The notes: generated from the sequence alone by a model not told the origin. 64,000 bases of DNA from Variovorax paradoxus (GCF_022009635.1 NZ_CP091716.1:6035501-6099500); one strand, 5' to 3'. Counted from the first letter of the stretch, positions 55,834 to 64,000 are shown. Program-made: numbers and translations.

Positions 55834-57690
55834 ATGGAACACGCACCCGCCTGGCTGACCAACAGCCTCATCTACCTGAGCGCCGCCGTGCTGGTGGTGC
55901 CGCTGTCCAAGGCCCTGGGCCTCGGCTCGATCATCGGCTACCTCGTGGCCGGCATCGCCATCGGCCCCTGGGGGCTGGGCCTGGTGTCCAGCGTCCAGGA
56001 CGTGCTGCACTTCGCCGAGTTCGGCGTGGTGCTGATGCTCTTTCTGGTCGGCCTCGAGCTGGAGCCCAAGCGCCTGTGGAACCTGCGCCGCCCGATCTTC
56101 GGCTGGGGCACGGCGCAGGTGCTCAGCTGCGCCGCCGTGCTGTTCGCCGCGGGCTGCGTCGTGGGCGCCGAATGGCGCGTGGCGCTGGTGGCCTCGCTGG
56201 GCCTGGCGCTGTCGTCCACCGCCATCGCGCTGCAGGTGTTCGGCGAACGCAACCTGCTGAAGACGCCGAGCGGACAGGCCGGCTTCTCGATCCTGCTGTT
56301 CCAGGACGTGGCGGCCATTCCCATCCTCGCGCTGCTGCCGCTGCTGGCCGGCGCCACCGCCGCCGAGCAGTCGATCAGCGGGCTCGACCGCGCGCTGGAG
56401 GCCGCGAAGATCATCGGCGTGATCGGCGGCATCATCCTCGGCGGCCGGCTGCTGCTGCGCCCGGTGCTGCGCTGGATCGCCCGCAGCGACACGCCCGAGA
56501 TCTTCACCGCCGCCGCGCTGCTGCTGGTGGTGGCCATCGCGGCGCTGATGCAGCTGGTGGGCCTGTCGATGGCGCTGGGCGCCTTCCTGGCCGGCGTGCT
56601 GCTGGCCGAGAGCGAGTACCGGCGCGAGCTGGAAACCGACATCGAGCCCTTCAAGGGCTTGCTGCTGGGCCTGTTCTTCATTGCCGTGGGCATGTCGATC
56701 AACTTCGGCGTGCTGATCGCCAGCCCCTGGGTCATGGCGGCGCTGGTGGTCGGCTTCATGGTCGTCAAGCTGGCGGTGATCTATGCGCTGGCCAAGGCCA
56801 TGGGCATCGCCTACCAGGAGCGGCCTGTGTTCACGCTGCTGCTCGCGCAGGGCGGCGAGTTCGCGTTCGTGGTGTTCCAGGCCGCGGGGCCCGACGTGCT
56901 GCCGCCCGAGATCACGTCGCTGCTGATCGGCGCTGTCGCGCTGTCGATGCTGCTGTCGCCCCTGCTGCTGGTGCTGCTCGACAAGTTCGTGCTGCCGCGC
57001 TACAGCCGCAACCACGGCCCGCAGCTCGAAGAAATCTCGGAGCAGCAGGATGCCAAGGTGCTGATCTGCGGCTTCGGCCGCTACGGCCAGATCGTCGGGC
57101 GCATGCTGATGTCGCAGGGCCTGCGCGTGACGGTGCTCGACCATGACGCCGACACCGTCGAAGGCTTGCGGCAGTTCGGCTTTCGCGTGTTCTACGGCGA
57201 CGCGACGCGGCTCGACCTGCTGCGCACCGCGGGCGCCGGCACGGCCAAGGCCATCGTGGTGGCGGTGGACGACATCGAGCAGTCGCTGGAAATCGTCGAC
57301 CTCGTGAAAGAGAACTTCCCGCAGGCCCGCATCATCGCGCGGGCGCGCAACGTGACGCACCTGTTCCAGCTGCGCGACCGCGGCGTGACGGATGTAGAGC
57401 GCGAGGTGTTCGAGTCGTCGTTGCGCAGCGCCCGCGCCACGCTGGAAGCGCTGGGCTGGCCGGCGCACGAGGCACGCGAATCGACGATGCGGTTTCGCCG
57501 CCGGAACATCAAGCTCAGCGACGAGATCTATCCGCACTACAAGGACCGCGCCAAGCTGATCGCCGCCAACAAGGCGGGGCGCCAGCAGTTCGAGGAACAG
57601 ATGGCGCGCGAACGGGAGGAGCGGCAGCGCCGCTCCGGGCGCGACTGGGACCGGCTCGAGGAAGAAGAGCAGGCCGAGCAGGCGCCCTAG
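55834..57690 (+). CDS. kefC: Glutathione-regulated potassium/proton antiporter, KefB/KefC type
   Basis: Inner-membrane K+ efflux system that acidifies the cytosol during electrophile stress, 618 residues. Residues 1-~385 form about twelve helices of a monovalent cation/proton antiporter with LGLALSSTAIALQVFGERN and GFSILLFQDVAAIPILALLP. An RCK_N domain follows (VLICGFGRYGQIVGRMLMSQ, ~405). The end is a highly charged Glu/Arg-rich tail. Next to a KefF-like subunit. The stop overlaps the convergent deacylase gene by four bases. Confidence 0.95.
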   Translation: MEHAPAWLTNSLIYLSAAVLVVPLSKALGLGSIIGYLVAGIAIGPWGLGLVSSVQDVLHFAEFGVVLMLFLVGLELEPKRLWNLRRPIFGWGTAQVLSCAAVLFAAGCVVGAEWRVALVASLGLALSSTAIALQVFGERNLLKTPSGQAGFSILLFQDVAAIPILALLPLLAGATAAEQSISGLDRALEAAKIIGVIGGIILGGRLLLRPVLRWIARSDTPEIFTAAALLLVVAIAALMQLVGLSMALGAFLAGVLLAESEYRRELETDIEPFKGLLLGLFFIAVGMSINFGVLIASPWVMAALVVGFMVVKLAVIYALAKAMGIAYQERPVFTLLLAQGGEFAFVVFQAAGPDVLPPEITSLLIGAVALSMLLSPLLLVLLDKFVLPRYSRNHGPQLEEISEQQDAKVLICGFGRYGQIVGRMLMSQGLRVTVLDHDADTVEGLRQFGFRVFYGDATRLDLLRTAGAGTAKAIVVAVDDIEQSLEIVDLVKENFPQARIIARARNVTHLFQLRDRGVTDVEREVFESSLRSARATLEALGWPAHEARESTMRFRRRNIKLSDEIYPHYKDRAKLIAANKAGRQQFEEQMAREREERQRRSGRDWDRLEEEEQAEQAP

Positions 57691-58649
57691 ATCGCGACGG
57701 TCAGATAAACGCCTTCGCGGCCCACCAGCGCCGCGCGGGTCGGCATGAAGATCGTGCAGTCGTCGCAAGGCGATCGGATTTCATGGCCGTCATCGACCGC
57801 GATCAGCTCGCCCTTCTGGAAGACTTCGAAGCCGAGCACCGGCCGCGCGAAGGCGAAGCTCTCGGTCTTCACCATGTGCACTTCGAGCAGGCGGAATCGG
57901 CGCGCCGGCGCCTTCGCCTCGGCAGCCGCCGGCGCATCGACCAGCCCCAGGTGCGCCAGAAAGCGCAGCGTCACGTCGGTGGCCAGGTCGGCCGCGGAGC
58001 GGCTGAAATGCTGGCCGCATTCCACGACCACCGCGCCGCCATCGGCACCTGCTTCGCCGTGGCGGCCGTAGCCCGTCACGCCGGTGCCGGGCGCGCCACC
58101 CAGCGGCATCACCAGGTGCACCAGCGGATTGCCGACGGCCAGCGCCAGCTCGGCGTTGCGCTCGAACTCCGGGTACACCCAGAAAGGCTGCACCGGCGCG
58201 CGCGTCGAGTGGATGTCGAGCACGTAGTCGGCCGCGTCCAGCACCGGCCGCAGCTCGCGCGCGCGGCGCAGCTCGGGGCTCTGTTCGCTGCCGTCGAGCA
58301 TGGCCTTCGACCAGATGCGGTTGAGGTTGTGCACCAGCTGGCGGTTGTCGTAGGGCCGCCCGATGTCGAAGGCGTTGTAGGCCTCCACGTTCGCGAAGCT
58401 CACGGTGAGCGTGCCGGTCTTCGGGCGCACGCCGGTGTCCAGCAGGTGCGTGGCGGCGACCATGCCGCAGATCTCGTTGCCGTGGGTCAGCGCGTTGACC
58501 AGCACGTGCGGCCCCGGCCGGCCCGACTCGAAGCGGTGCACGTAGTCGATGCCGGTGTTGCCCTGCTTGTAGGCGGAGATGTCGCGCGGCAGCACCTCCA
58601 GCGGCGCGGTGTCGGGCGCGAACGATGCCTCGGTCATGCCGCCGCTCAT
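57687..58649 (-). CDS. Succinylglutamate desuccinylase/aspartoacylase-family deacylase
   Basis: Zinc-dependent amidohydrolase of the M14-like AstE/AspA family, 320 residues, cytosolic. The zinc site begins VLVNALTHGNEICG (His and Glu of HxxE), with the third ligand in VLDIHSTRAPVQ; TGYGRHGEAGADGGAVVVECGQH supplies the catalytic Glu region. The true substrate is not fixed. ATG 58649 overlaps the Bug gene stop by four bases, so the two are coupled, suggesting it hydrolyses something the Bug protein helps import. Confidence 0.88.
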   Translation of the reverse strand: MSGGMTEASFAPDTAPLEVLPRDISAYKQGNTGIDYVHRFESGRPGPHVLVNALTHGNEICGMVAATHLLDTGVRPKTGTLTVSFANVEAYNAFDIGRPYDNRQLVHNLNRIWSKAMLDGSEQSPELRRARELRPVLDAADYVLDIHSTRAPVQPFWVYPEFERNAELALAVGNPLVHLVMPLGGAPGTGVTGYGRHGEAGADGGAVVVECGQHFSRSAADLATDVTLRFLAHLGLVDAPAAAEAKAPARRFRLLEVHMVKTESFAFARPVLGFEVFQKGELIAVDDGHEIRSPCDDCTIFMPTRAALVGREGVYLTVAI

Positions 58650-59641
58650 TCGCCGCGAATGCCGGCGCGCTTGACGAGGTCGCCGTAGACCGCGAGCCGC
58701 TCCGACATCATGGCGGTGAACTGCGCGGGCGACTGCGCCTCGGGCGGCAGCGAGCCGCGCGACTCCAGCGCCTCGACCATCGACGGCTGGTCGGCCACCG
58801 AGCGCACCGCCTTGTGCAGCGCCGCGATGACTTCCGGCGGCGTCTTGGCGGGCGCCGCCAGGCCGATCCACGAAGTGGTGTTCAGCACCGGGTAGCCCAG
58901 TTCCGCGAAGGTCGGGATGTCGGGCAGCGCCGCCACGCGCGTGGGCGAGGCCACGGCCAGCGCGCGCAGCTTGCCGGCCTGGATCTGCGGCAGGAAGGGC
59001 GCGAGGTTGTCGAGCCCGAACTGCACTTCGTTCGAGATCAGCGCGGTGACCAGCGGGCCGCCGCCGCGGTAAGGCACGTGAGTGGCGTTGAGCTGCAGCT
59101 GCGACTTCATCAGCTCCACGTTGAGCTGGCCCATGCTGCCCGGGCCCGCGCTGCAGTAGTTGAGCTCGCCGGGGCGCGACTTCACCAGCGCGACGAATTC
59201 CTTGAAGTTCTTCGCGGGCACGGCCGGGTTGACCAGCAGCACGTTGATCGAGCGCGCGAGCTGGCTGATCGACGCGAAGTCCTTGATGGGGTCGTAGCCG
59301 GGGTTGGGCTGGGTGAGCGGGTTGGCCAGGTGCGAGCTCTGCGACGACGCGACCAGCGTGTAGCCGTCGGGCTTGGCGCGCGCCACCTGCGCGCTGGCGA
59401 TGGAGCCGCCGGCGCCGGCACGGTTGTCGATGACCACCGCCGTGCCCAGCGCCTTGGCGAGCGGGTCGGCATACAGCCGCGCGATCAGGTCCACGGAACC
59501 GCCCGCCGGGAACGGCACCACCAGCGTGACGGGCCGCGAAGGCCACGCCTGCGCGCGCGCCGCCAGCGGCAGCATCGACACGAGGCCGGCGGCGAGGATC
59601 TCGCGGCGGCGCAACGCCGCGGCGGTGGAGATGGGATTCAT
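58646..59641 (-). CDS. Bug/TctC-family tripartite tricarboxylate transporter binding protein
   Basis: Periplasmic solute receptor, 331 residues. The signal peptide RRREILAAGLVSMLPLAARAQA carries RR; the mature protein starts WPSRPVTLVVPFPAGGSVDLIARL, the TctC signature, with VVIDNRAGAGGSIA and HVPYRGGGPLVTALIS following. No TctA/TctB membrane genes lie in the window, as is usual for Bug genes of Burkholderiales. Divergent from the RpiR gene, with a perfect palindrome between them. Confidence 0.94.
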   Translation of the reverse strand: MNPISTAAALRRREILAAGLVSMLPLAARAQAWPSRPVTLVVPFPAGGSVDLIARLYADPLAKALGTAVVIDNRAGAGGSIASAQVARAKPDGYTLVASSQSSHLANPLTQPNPGYDPIKDFASISQLARSINVLLVNPAVPAKNFKEFVALVKSRPGELNYCSAGPGSMGQLNVELMKSQLQLNATHVPYRGGGPLVTALISNEVQFGLDNLAPFLPQIQAGKLRALAVASPTRVAALPDIPTFAELGYPVLNTTSWIGLAAPAKTPPEVIAALHKAVRSVADQPSMVEALESRGSLPPEAQSPAQFTAMMSERLAVYGDLVKRAGIRGE

Positions 59642-59694
59642 GGAGCGTCCTGTAGCGGGATTTTGAAGTGGGCGCATTGTTGCAAGATGATTTC

Positions 59695-59720
59695 AATTTT
59701 GCAATGACCATTGCAAAATT
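59695..59720. promoter_or_regulatory. Perfect palindrome, candidate RpiR operator
   Basis: AATTTTGCAATG / CATTGCAAAATT with a 2-base centre, 12-bp perfect arms, in the 117-base gap between the Bug gene and the RpiR start. A partial copy (TTGCAAGATG) lies just upstream at ~59680. Symmetry, position and AT-richness all point to the operator of the divergent RpiR regulator. Confidence 0.7.
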
Positions 59721-59758
59721 AGGCCCAACGCGAATCAACGCGCAGAATGCGCGCGACC

Positions 59759-60649
59759 ATGAATCTGAACCAACGCATCTCGGGCTACGGCAGGAAACTC
59801 ACCAGGAGCGAGCAGCGCCTGATCGAGGAACTGCAGACGCGCTACCCCCAGGGCCTGCTCGAATCTGCAACGAGCCTTGCAAAGAAGGTGGGCACCAGCG
59901 CCTCCACCGTGGTGCGACTGCTGGCCAAGCTGGGCTACCCCAGCTACGCCGAGGCGCAGCTGGAGGCCCGCTCCGAGGTGACCGCGCGGCTGTCATCGCC
60001 GGCCACGCGGGCGGACGCCGTCATCGCCGACGACGCCTCGGTGCGCACCTGCCTGGCCAATGCGCTGCTGCACGACCAGCACAACCTGGCATCGACCTTC
60101 GCGGCGCTCGACGTCGCCGCCTTCGAGGGCGCGGTGCGCCTGCTCACGCAGCGCAAGGCGCGCGTTCACGTGACCGGGCAGCGGCACGCGGCGTCGCTGG
60201 CCGGCCATCTCGCGCTGCACCTGAACCTGTGCCTGCCCGACGTGCGCCCCATGTCCGGCGCCGGGCCGCTGCTCATGGAAGACCAGTTGCTGTGGGTCGG
60301 CGAGCAGGACGTGCTGCTGGCCGTCACCTTCAGGCGCCACGCGCTCGCCACCGCGCGCGCGGCCAGGTATTTCAAGGAAAAGGGCGCGAAGGTCATCGTC
60401 ATCACCGACGCGCCCTCGGTGGCCGCGGCGGCCTCGGCCGACCATGTGATGCTGGTGCGCACGTCGAGCGCCTCCCCCTTCGATTCGTACACCGCCGCGT
60501 TCTCGCTATGCAACGCGCTGGTCACCGCCGTGGTGCAGCGGCGCAGGAAGGAACTGGGCGCCGCGCTCGAACGCGGCGACGCCCTATGGGAGCAGCACTG
60601 GAACGACGTGCCCGCGCAGCCTTCGGCGAAGAAGCCGCCGGCCGCCTGA
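59759..60649 (+). CDS. MurR/RpiR-family transcriptional regulator
   Basis: A 296-residue regulator. N-terminal HTH_6 domain: NLNQRISGYGRKLTRSEQRLIEEL with KKVGTSASTVVRLLAKLGYPSY; then a SIS domain (~125-260) with VHVTGQRHAASLAGHLALHL and VIVITDAPSVAAAASADHV, a fold that usually binds phosphosugars. Here it faces a Bug/deacylase operon rather than sugar genes, so the ligand may differ. ATG 59747 four codons earlier is an alternative start. Convergent with the amidohydrolase. Confidence 0.92.
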   Translation: MNLNQRISGYGRKLTRSEQRLIEELQTRYPQGLLESATSLAKKVGTSASTVVRLLAKLGYPSYAEAQLEARSEVTARLSSPATRADAVIADDASVRTCLANALLHDQHNLASTFAALDVAAFEGAVRLLTQRKARVHVTGQRHAASLAGHLALHLNLCLPDVRPMSGAGPLLMEDQLLWVGEQDVLLAVTFRRHALATARAARYFKEKGAKVIVITDAPSVAAAASADHVMLVRTSSASPFDSYTAAFSLCNALVTAVVQRRRKELGAALERGDALWEQHWNDVPAQPSAKKPPAA

Positions 60650-60654
60650 GCGGC

Positions 60655-61533
60655 TCAGCCTCCTGAAGCCGCGCCCAGCTTCAGCAGGCGCATCGCATTG
60701 CCCTTGAGGATGCCGGGCATCACCTCGGGCTTGAAGCCCGCGTTTTCGAAGTCGCGCATCCAGCGGTCGGGCGTGATCAGCGGATAGTCGCTGCCGAACA
60801 GCACGCGGTCTTTCAGCAGCGTGTTGGCGTACTGCACCAGCTGCTTCGGAAAGTACTTGGGGCTCCAGCCCGACAGGTCGATCCACACATTGGGCTTGTG
60901 CGTGGCCACGCTCAGCGCCTCGTCCTGCCAGGGGAAGCTGGGGTGCGCCATGACGATCTGCATGTCGGGGAAGTCGATGGCCACGTCGTCCAGGTGCATC
61001 GGGTTGCTGTACTCCAGCCGCAGGCCGCCGCCGCAGCGCATGCCCGAGCCGATGCCGCTGTGGCCGGTGTGGAAGATGGCCGGCAGGCCGTATTCGGCGA
61101 TCACCTCGTAGATGGGCCAGGCCATGCGGTCGTAAGGGTGGTAGCCCTGCACCGTGGGATGGAACTTGAAGCCCTTCACGCCGTGCTCCTCGATGAGCCT
61201 GCGGGCCTCGCGCGCGCCCATCTTTCCCTTGTGCGGATCGACGCTGCCGAAGGCGATCATGATGTCGCTGTTGTTCTTCGCGGCATCGGCGATCTCTTCG
61301 TTCGGGATGCGCCGGCGGCCCATGTTCGACTCCGCGTCGACCATGAACATCACCAGCCCGATCTTTCTTTCACGGTAGTACGCCACGCTCTCGGCGATGG
61401 TGGGCCGGCCGCTGGAGCCGAAGTACTTGTCGGCGGCGCGGTCGTATTCCTCGCCGTAGTTGTCGAACGGGTTCCAGCAGCTGACTTCGGCGTGCGTGTG
61501 GATGTCGATCGCAACAAGGTTCTCGTGGTCCAT
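60655..61533 (-). CDS. Amidohydrolase-family protein, possibly CouO-type beta-keto-CoA hydrolase
   Basis: A 292-residue TIM-barrel metal hydrolase of the ACMSD-like branch. Metal ligands are visible in IDIHTHAE, FKFHPTVQGYHPYD, AIFHTGHSG, MAHPSFPWQDEA and FGSDYP. Proteins of this kind in Agrobacterium and Rhodococcus hydroxycinnamate clusters are assigned to cleavage of aryl-beta-ketoacyl-CoA. Here it diverges from a crotonase/feruloyl-CoA synthetase operon, which supports that role by context; other decarboxylase or hydrolase activities remain possible. Confidence 0.83.
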   Translation of the reverse strand: MDHENLVAIDIHTHAEVSCWNPFDNYGEEYDRAADKYFGSSGRPTIAESVAYYRERKIGLVMFMVDAESNMGRRRIPNEEIADAAKNNSDIMIAFGSVDPHKGKMGAREARRLIEEHGVKGFKFHPTVQGYHPYDRMAWPIYEVIAEYGLPAIFHTGHSGIGSGMRCGGGLRLEYSNPMHLDDVAIDFPDMQIVMAHPSFPWQDEALSVATHKPNVWIDLSGWSPKYFPKQLVQYANTLLKDRVLFGSDYPLITPDRWMRDFENAGFKPEVMPGILKGNAMRLLKLGAASGG

Positions 61534-61585
61534 GTGTTTGTCTCCAGTGCGGGTAAGTCCCTAGCTTGGGGTGGGCTTGAATGCC

Positions 61586-61614
61586 TTGAATTGATTATTT
61601 CTCATAACCATAAT
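61586..61614 (+). promoter_or_regulatory. Candidate sigma70 promoter and overlapping inverted repeat
   Basis: TTGAAT (61586-61591), 17 bases, CATAAT (61609-61614); the -10 matches 5 of 6 and the -35 4 of 6. An imperfect inverted repeat TTGATTAT-N11-ATAATCCAA overlaps it (61591-61618), a plausible repressor site. Expected start of transcription is ~20 bases before the crotonase ATG. Confidence 0.6.
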
Positions 61615-61639
61615 CCAACGCAACCCCGGACACCTTCCC

Positions 61640-62413
61640 ATGACCAATCCAGACCTCCACCTCGACATCCGCGACGAAGTCGCCATCGTCCGTCTGACGC
61701 GCGGCGCCAAGCGCAACGCGCTGTCGGACGGCCTGATCCTCGCACTGCGCGACACGTTCGAAAAGCTGCCTTCCACCGTGCGCGCCGCGGTGATCGACGG
61801 CGAGGGCCCGCACTTCTGCGCCGGCCTCGACCTGAGCGAACTGAAGGAGCGCGACGCCGGCCAGGGCATGCAGCACTCGCGCATGTGGCACGCGGCGCTC
61901 GACCTGATCCAGCACGGCCCGGTGCCGGTGATCGCCGCGCTGCACGGCGCGGTGGTCGGCGGCGGGCTCGAACTGGCCAGCGCCTGCCACATCCGCGTGG
62001 CTGACCGCAGCACCTTCTACGCGCTGCCCGAAGGCTCGCGCGGCATCTTCGTGGGCGGCGGCGGCTCGGTGCGCATTCCCAAGCTGATCGGCGTGGCCCG
62101 CATGACCGACATGATGATGACCGGCCGCGTCTACAACGCCGAGGAAGGCGAGCGCGCCAACTTCGCGCAGTACCTCGTGGACGAGGGCACCGCCTTCGAC
62201 AAGGCCTTCGAACTCGCCAAGCGCGTGGCCACCAACGCGCCGCTGACCAACTACGCGCTGATGCATGCGCTGCCGCGCATCGCCGAGCAGTCGGCCGACC
62301 ACGGCTTCTTCACCGAGGCGCTGATCTCCGGCATCACGCAGGCCGCCCCCGAAGCCAAGCAGCGCGTGCGCGACTTCCTCGAAGGGCGCGGCGCGAAAGT
62401 GAGCAAGGGATGA
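61640..62413 (+). CDS. Crotonase-family enoyl-CoA hydratase/isomerase
   Basis: A 257-residue crotonase-fold enzyme. HFCAGLDLSEL and HGAVVGGGLELASACHIRVADRSTFYALPEG contain the oxyanion hole and the usual catalytic-region residues. It is next to feruloyl-CoA synthetase, with a stop/start overlap (ATGA), and so probably hydrates the feruloyl- or coumaroyl-CoA double bond; sequence alone does not distinguish hydratase from hydratase/lyase. It differs from the classical vanillin-forming Ech in its N-terminus. Confidence 0.9.
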   Translation: MTNPDLHLDIRDEVAIVRLTRGAKRNALSDGLILALRDTFEKLPSTVRAAVIDGEGPHFCAGLDLSELKERDAGQGMQHSRMWHAALDLIQHGPVPVIAALHGAVVGGGLELASACHIRVADRSTFYALPEGSRGIFVGGGGSVRIPKLIGVARMTDMMMTGRVYNAEEGERANFAQYLVDEGTAFDKAFELAKRVATNAPLTNYALMHALPRIAEQSADHGFFTEALISGITQAAPEAKQRVRDFLEGRGAKVSKG

Positions 62414-64000
62414 GCGCCGTCCGATACCGCCCGCTGGTCTTCGGCGTGACGCGCGCAGTCTTGCGCGACGGCGCGCCGGGCACGCAGTACCTGAGCGCCG
62501 AGACACAGCTCGCCCCCTACCGCGAGCGCATGACCGACCGCCTCGCCTACTGGGCCGAGCGCACGCCCGATCGCACCTTCATCGCCCGCCGCGAACGGCT
62601 GGCCGACGGCAGCACCGGCGACTGGGTGCGCGTGAGCTACGCGCAGGCGCTGAAGGAAGCGCGCGGCATCGGACAAGCCCTGCTGGACCGCGGCCTGAGC
62701 GCCGAGCGCCCCGTGGCCATCCTCAGCGAGAACGGCATCGAGCATGCGCTGCTCGCGCTCGGCTGCCTCTACGCCGGCGTGCCCTACTGCCCCGTGTCGC
62801 CGCCCTACTCGCTGGTGAGCCAGGACTTCGAGAAGCTGCGCCACGTCTTCGACACACTCACACCGGGCCTCGTGTTCGCAAGCGACGCGGCACGCTTCGC
62901 CAAGGCCATCGCGGCGGTCGTGCCGGCGGACACCGAAGTCGTGCTCGCCCAGGGCACGCTCGAAGGCCGCCCCACCACCGCGTTCGACGCGCTGGCCTCC
63001 ACACCCGCCACGCCCGCCATCGACGAAGCGATGCGGGCGACCGGCCCCGACACCATCACCAAGTTCCTCTTCACCTCGGGCTCCACCAAGATGCCCAAGG
63101 CGGTGATCAACACGCACCGCATGTGGTGCGCCAACCAGCAGCAGCTGCGCCAGTCGATTCCCGCGCTGGGCGACGAGCCGCCGGTGCTGGTCGACTGGCT
63201 GCCGTGGAACCACACCTTCGGCGGCAACCACAACGTGGGCATCGTGCTGGACAACGGCGGCACGCTCTACGTCGACGACGGCAAGCCCACGCCCGCCGGC
63301 ATGGCCGAGACGCTGCGCAACCTGCGCGAGATCGCGCCCACCATCTACTTCAACGTGCCCACCGGCTTCGAGGCCATCGCGCACGCCATGGAGACCGACG
63401 CGGTGCTGCGCCGCAACCTGCTGTCGCGCGTGAAGATGTTCTTCTACTCGGGCGCCGCGCTGTCGCAGCCCGTGTGGGACAGCCTGCACCGCACGCAGGA
63501 GTCGGAAGTGGGCGAGCGCATCGTCATGGGCACCGGCCTGGGCATGACCGAGTCGGGCCCCTTCGCGCTGTACGTGACCGGCCCCGACGTGAAGTCGGGC
63601 GACGTGGGCCTGCCCGCACCGGGCATCGAGCTGAAGCTGATCGAGGTCGACGGCAAGACCGAGGTGCGCTACCGCGGCCCCAACATCACGCCCGGCTACT
63701 GGCGCGCACCGGAAGCCACCGCCGAGGCCTTCGACGAGGAAGGCTTCTTCTCCACCGGCGACGCGGTGAAGTGGATCGACGACGCCGACATCCACCGCGG
63801 CCTGCGTTTCGACGGCCGCATCGCGGAAGACTTCAAGCTCGCCACCGGCACTTTCGTGAGCGTAGGCCCGATGCGCGCGAAGATCATCGCGGCCGGCTCG
63901 CCCTACGTGCAGGACGCGGTGCTGACCGGCATCAACCTGAAGGAAGTGGGCGCGCTGATCTTCCCGACGCAGAAGGTGCGCCAGCTCGCCGGCCTGCCGG
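62410..64000 (+). CDS. fcs: Feruloyl-CoA synthetase-like adenylate-forming enzyme, 3' truncated
   Basis: ANL-superfamily acyl-CoA ligase, 530 residues visible. YRPLVFGVTRAVLRDGAPGT near the N-terminus and the P-loop FLFTSGSTKMPKAV match the feruloyl-CoA synthase branch, as do WLPWNHTFGGNHNVG, MGTGLGMTESGPFA, GYWRAPEATAEAF and STGDAVKWID. ATG 62410 overlaps the crotonase stop by four bases. The open frame runs past base 64000, so the C-terminal domain with the late catalytic Lys lies outside. Substrate assignment (ferulate, coumarate) is by family resemblance. Confidence 0.88.
   Translation, partial: MSAVRYRPLVFGVTRAVLRDGAPGTQYLSAETQLAPYRERMTDRLAYWAERTPDRTFIARRERLADGSTGDWVRVSYAQALKEARGIGQALLDRGLSAERPVAILSENGIEHALLALGCLYAGVPYCPVSPPYSLVSQDFEKLRHVFDTLTPGLVFASDAARFAKAIAAVVPADTEVVLAQGTLEGRPTTAFDALASTPATPAIDEAMRATGPDTITKFLFTSGSTKMPKAVINTHRMWCANQQQLRQSIPALGDEPPVLVDWLPWNHTFGGNHNVGIVLDNGGTLYVDDGKPTPAGMAETLRNLREIAPTIYFNVPTGFEAIAHAMETDAVLRRNLLSRVKMFFYSGAALSQPVWDSLHRTQESEVGERIVMGTGLGMTESGPFALYVTGPDVKSGDVGLPAPGIELKLIEVDGKTEVRYRGPNITPGYWRAPEATAEAFDEEGFFSTGDAVKWIDDADIHRGLRFDGRIAEDFKLATGTFVSVGPMRAKIIAAGSPYVQDAVLTGINLKEVGALIFPTQKVRQLAGLP

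Noticed and set aside
54394..57768. Very long minus-strand open frame (over 1100 codons) opposite kefF/kefC
   Set aside because: Only the ParA-like part (54394-55014) shows protein-family sequence; the rest is His/Arg/Gln-rich shadow of the plus-strand Kef genes, a common artefact of high GC content.

Overview
The window is high-GC chromosomal DNA from a betaproteobacterium, most likely Variovorax or a close Comamonadaceae relative. The reasons are the ispE / tRNA-Gln / prs / rplY / pth order, the betaproteobacterial caa3-type cytochrome oxidase locus (ctaC with a fused cytochrome c domain, ctaD, small assembly genes, ctaG, ctaE, SURF1, ctaA, ctaB, sco), a CIRCE operator in front of rpoH, and many LysR and Bug-type (TctC) genes. 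I saw no transposase, integrase, phage gene or CRISPR array. Genes are densely packed; no gene-free stretch exceeds about 290 bases.

Layout. 1-4.5 kb: housekeeping block (partial ispE, tRNA-Gln, prs, rplY, pth, a secreted DUF4124-like protein, a YfhL/Alvin-type ferredoxin), punctuated by strong terminators. 4.5-12.9 kb: peptide/nickel-type ABC importer (two permeases, two ATPases), two tandem paralogous solute-binding proteins and an amidase. 13-25.2 kb: accessory genes, including an unrecognised 531-residue protein, AraC/VOC pair, serine hydrolase, LysR/tautomerase pair, TTC38-like TPR protein, phosphatase, Yip1 membrane protein, hydrolase and a chemoreceptor with a sigma28-like promoter. 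25.2-30.5 kb: rsmD-coaD-pxpBCA on the minus strand, then the argO/argP exporter-regulator pair. 30.5-40.1 kb: M16 peptidase pair, ftsY, a lipoprotein of five internal repeats, a hybrid histidine kinase plus LuxR-type regulator, an Mpo1-like protein and rpoH. 40.2-51 kb: AlkC-like repair protein and the cytochrome oxidase structural and assembly genes. 51.2-57.7 kb: BioC-like protein, comF, trmL, MaoC hydratase, orphan ParA-like ATPase and a KefF/KefC-type potassium efflux pair. 57.7-64 kb: catabolic block (deacylase and Bug protein opposite an RpiR regulator; CouO-like amidohydrolase opposite a crotonase and feruloyl-CoA synthetase, the last cut by the window end).

How it fits together. The oxidase region is a near-complete production line: heme O (ctaB) and heme A (ctaA) synthesis, copper delivery (sco, ctaG, a second Sco-like CxxxC protein), SURF1 and subunits I-III. 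The transporter block with an amidase overlapping the second binding protein suggests uptake followed by amide hydrolysis. The last block resembles a thiolase-independent CoA pathway for hydroxycinnamates: ligase, hydratase and a hydrolase that could cut the beta-keto intermediate.

The regulatory signals I could read directly are a perfect CIRCE before rpoH, a perfect 12-bp-arm palindrome before rpiR, a TTGAAT-17-CATAAT promoter before the crotonase/feruloyl-CoA synthetase operon, LysR-type boxes in two divergent intergenic regions, a GCCGATAG sigma28 motif before the chemoreceptor, and several intrinsic terminators. I did not find an obviously new multi-gene system. The best candidates for new biology are the repeat lipoprotein next to an orphan two-component pair, the 531-residue unknown protein, and the hydroxycinnamate-like cluster with its RpiR neighbour.
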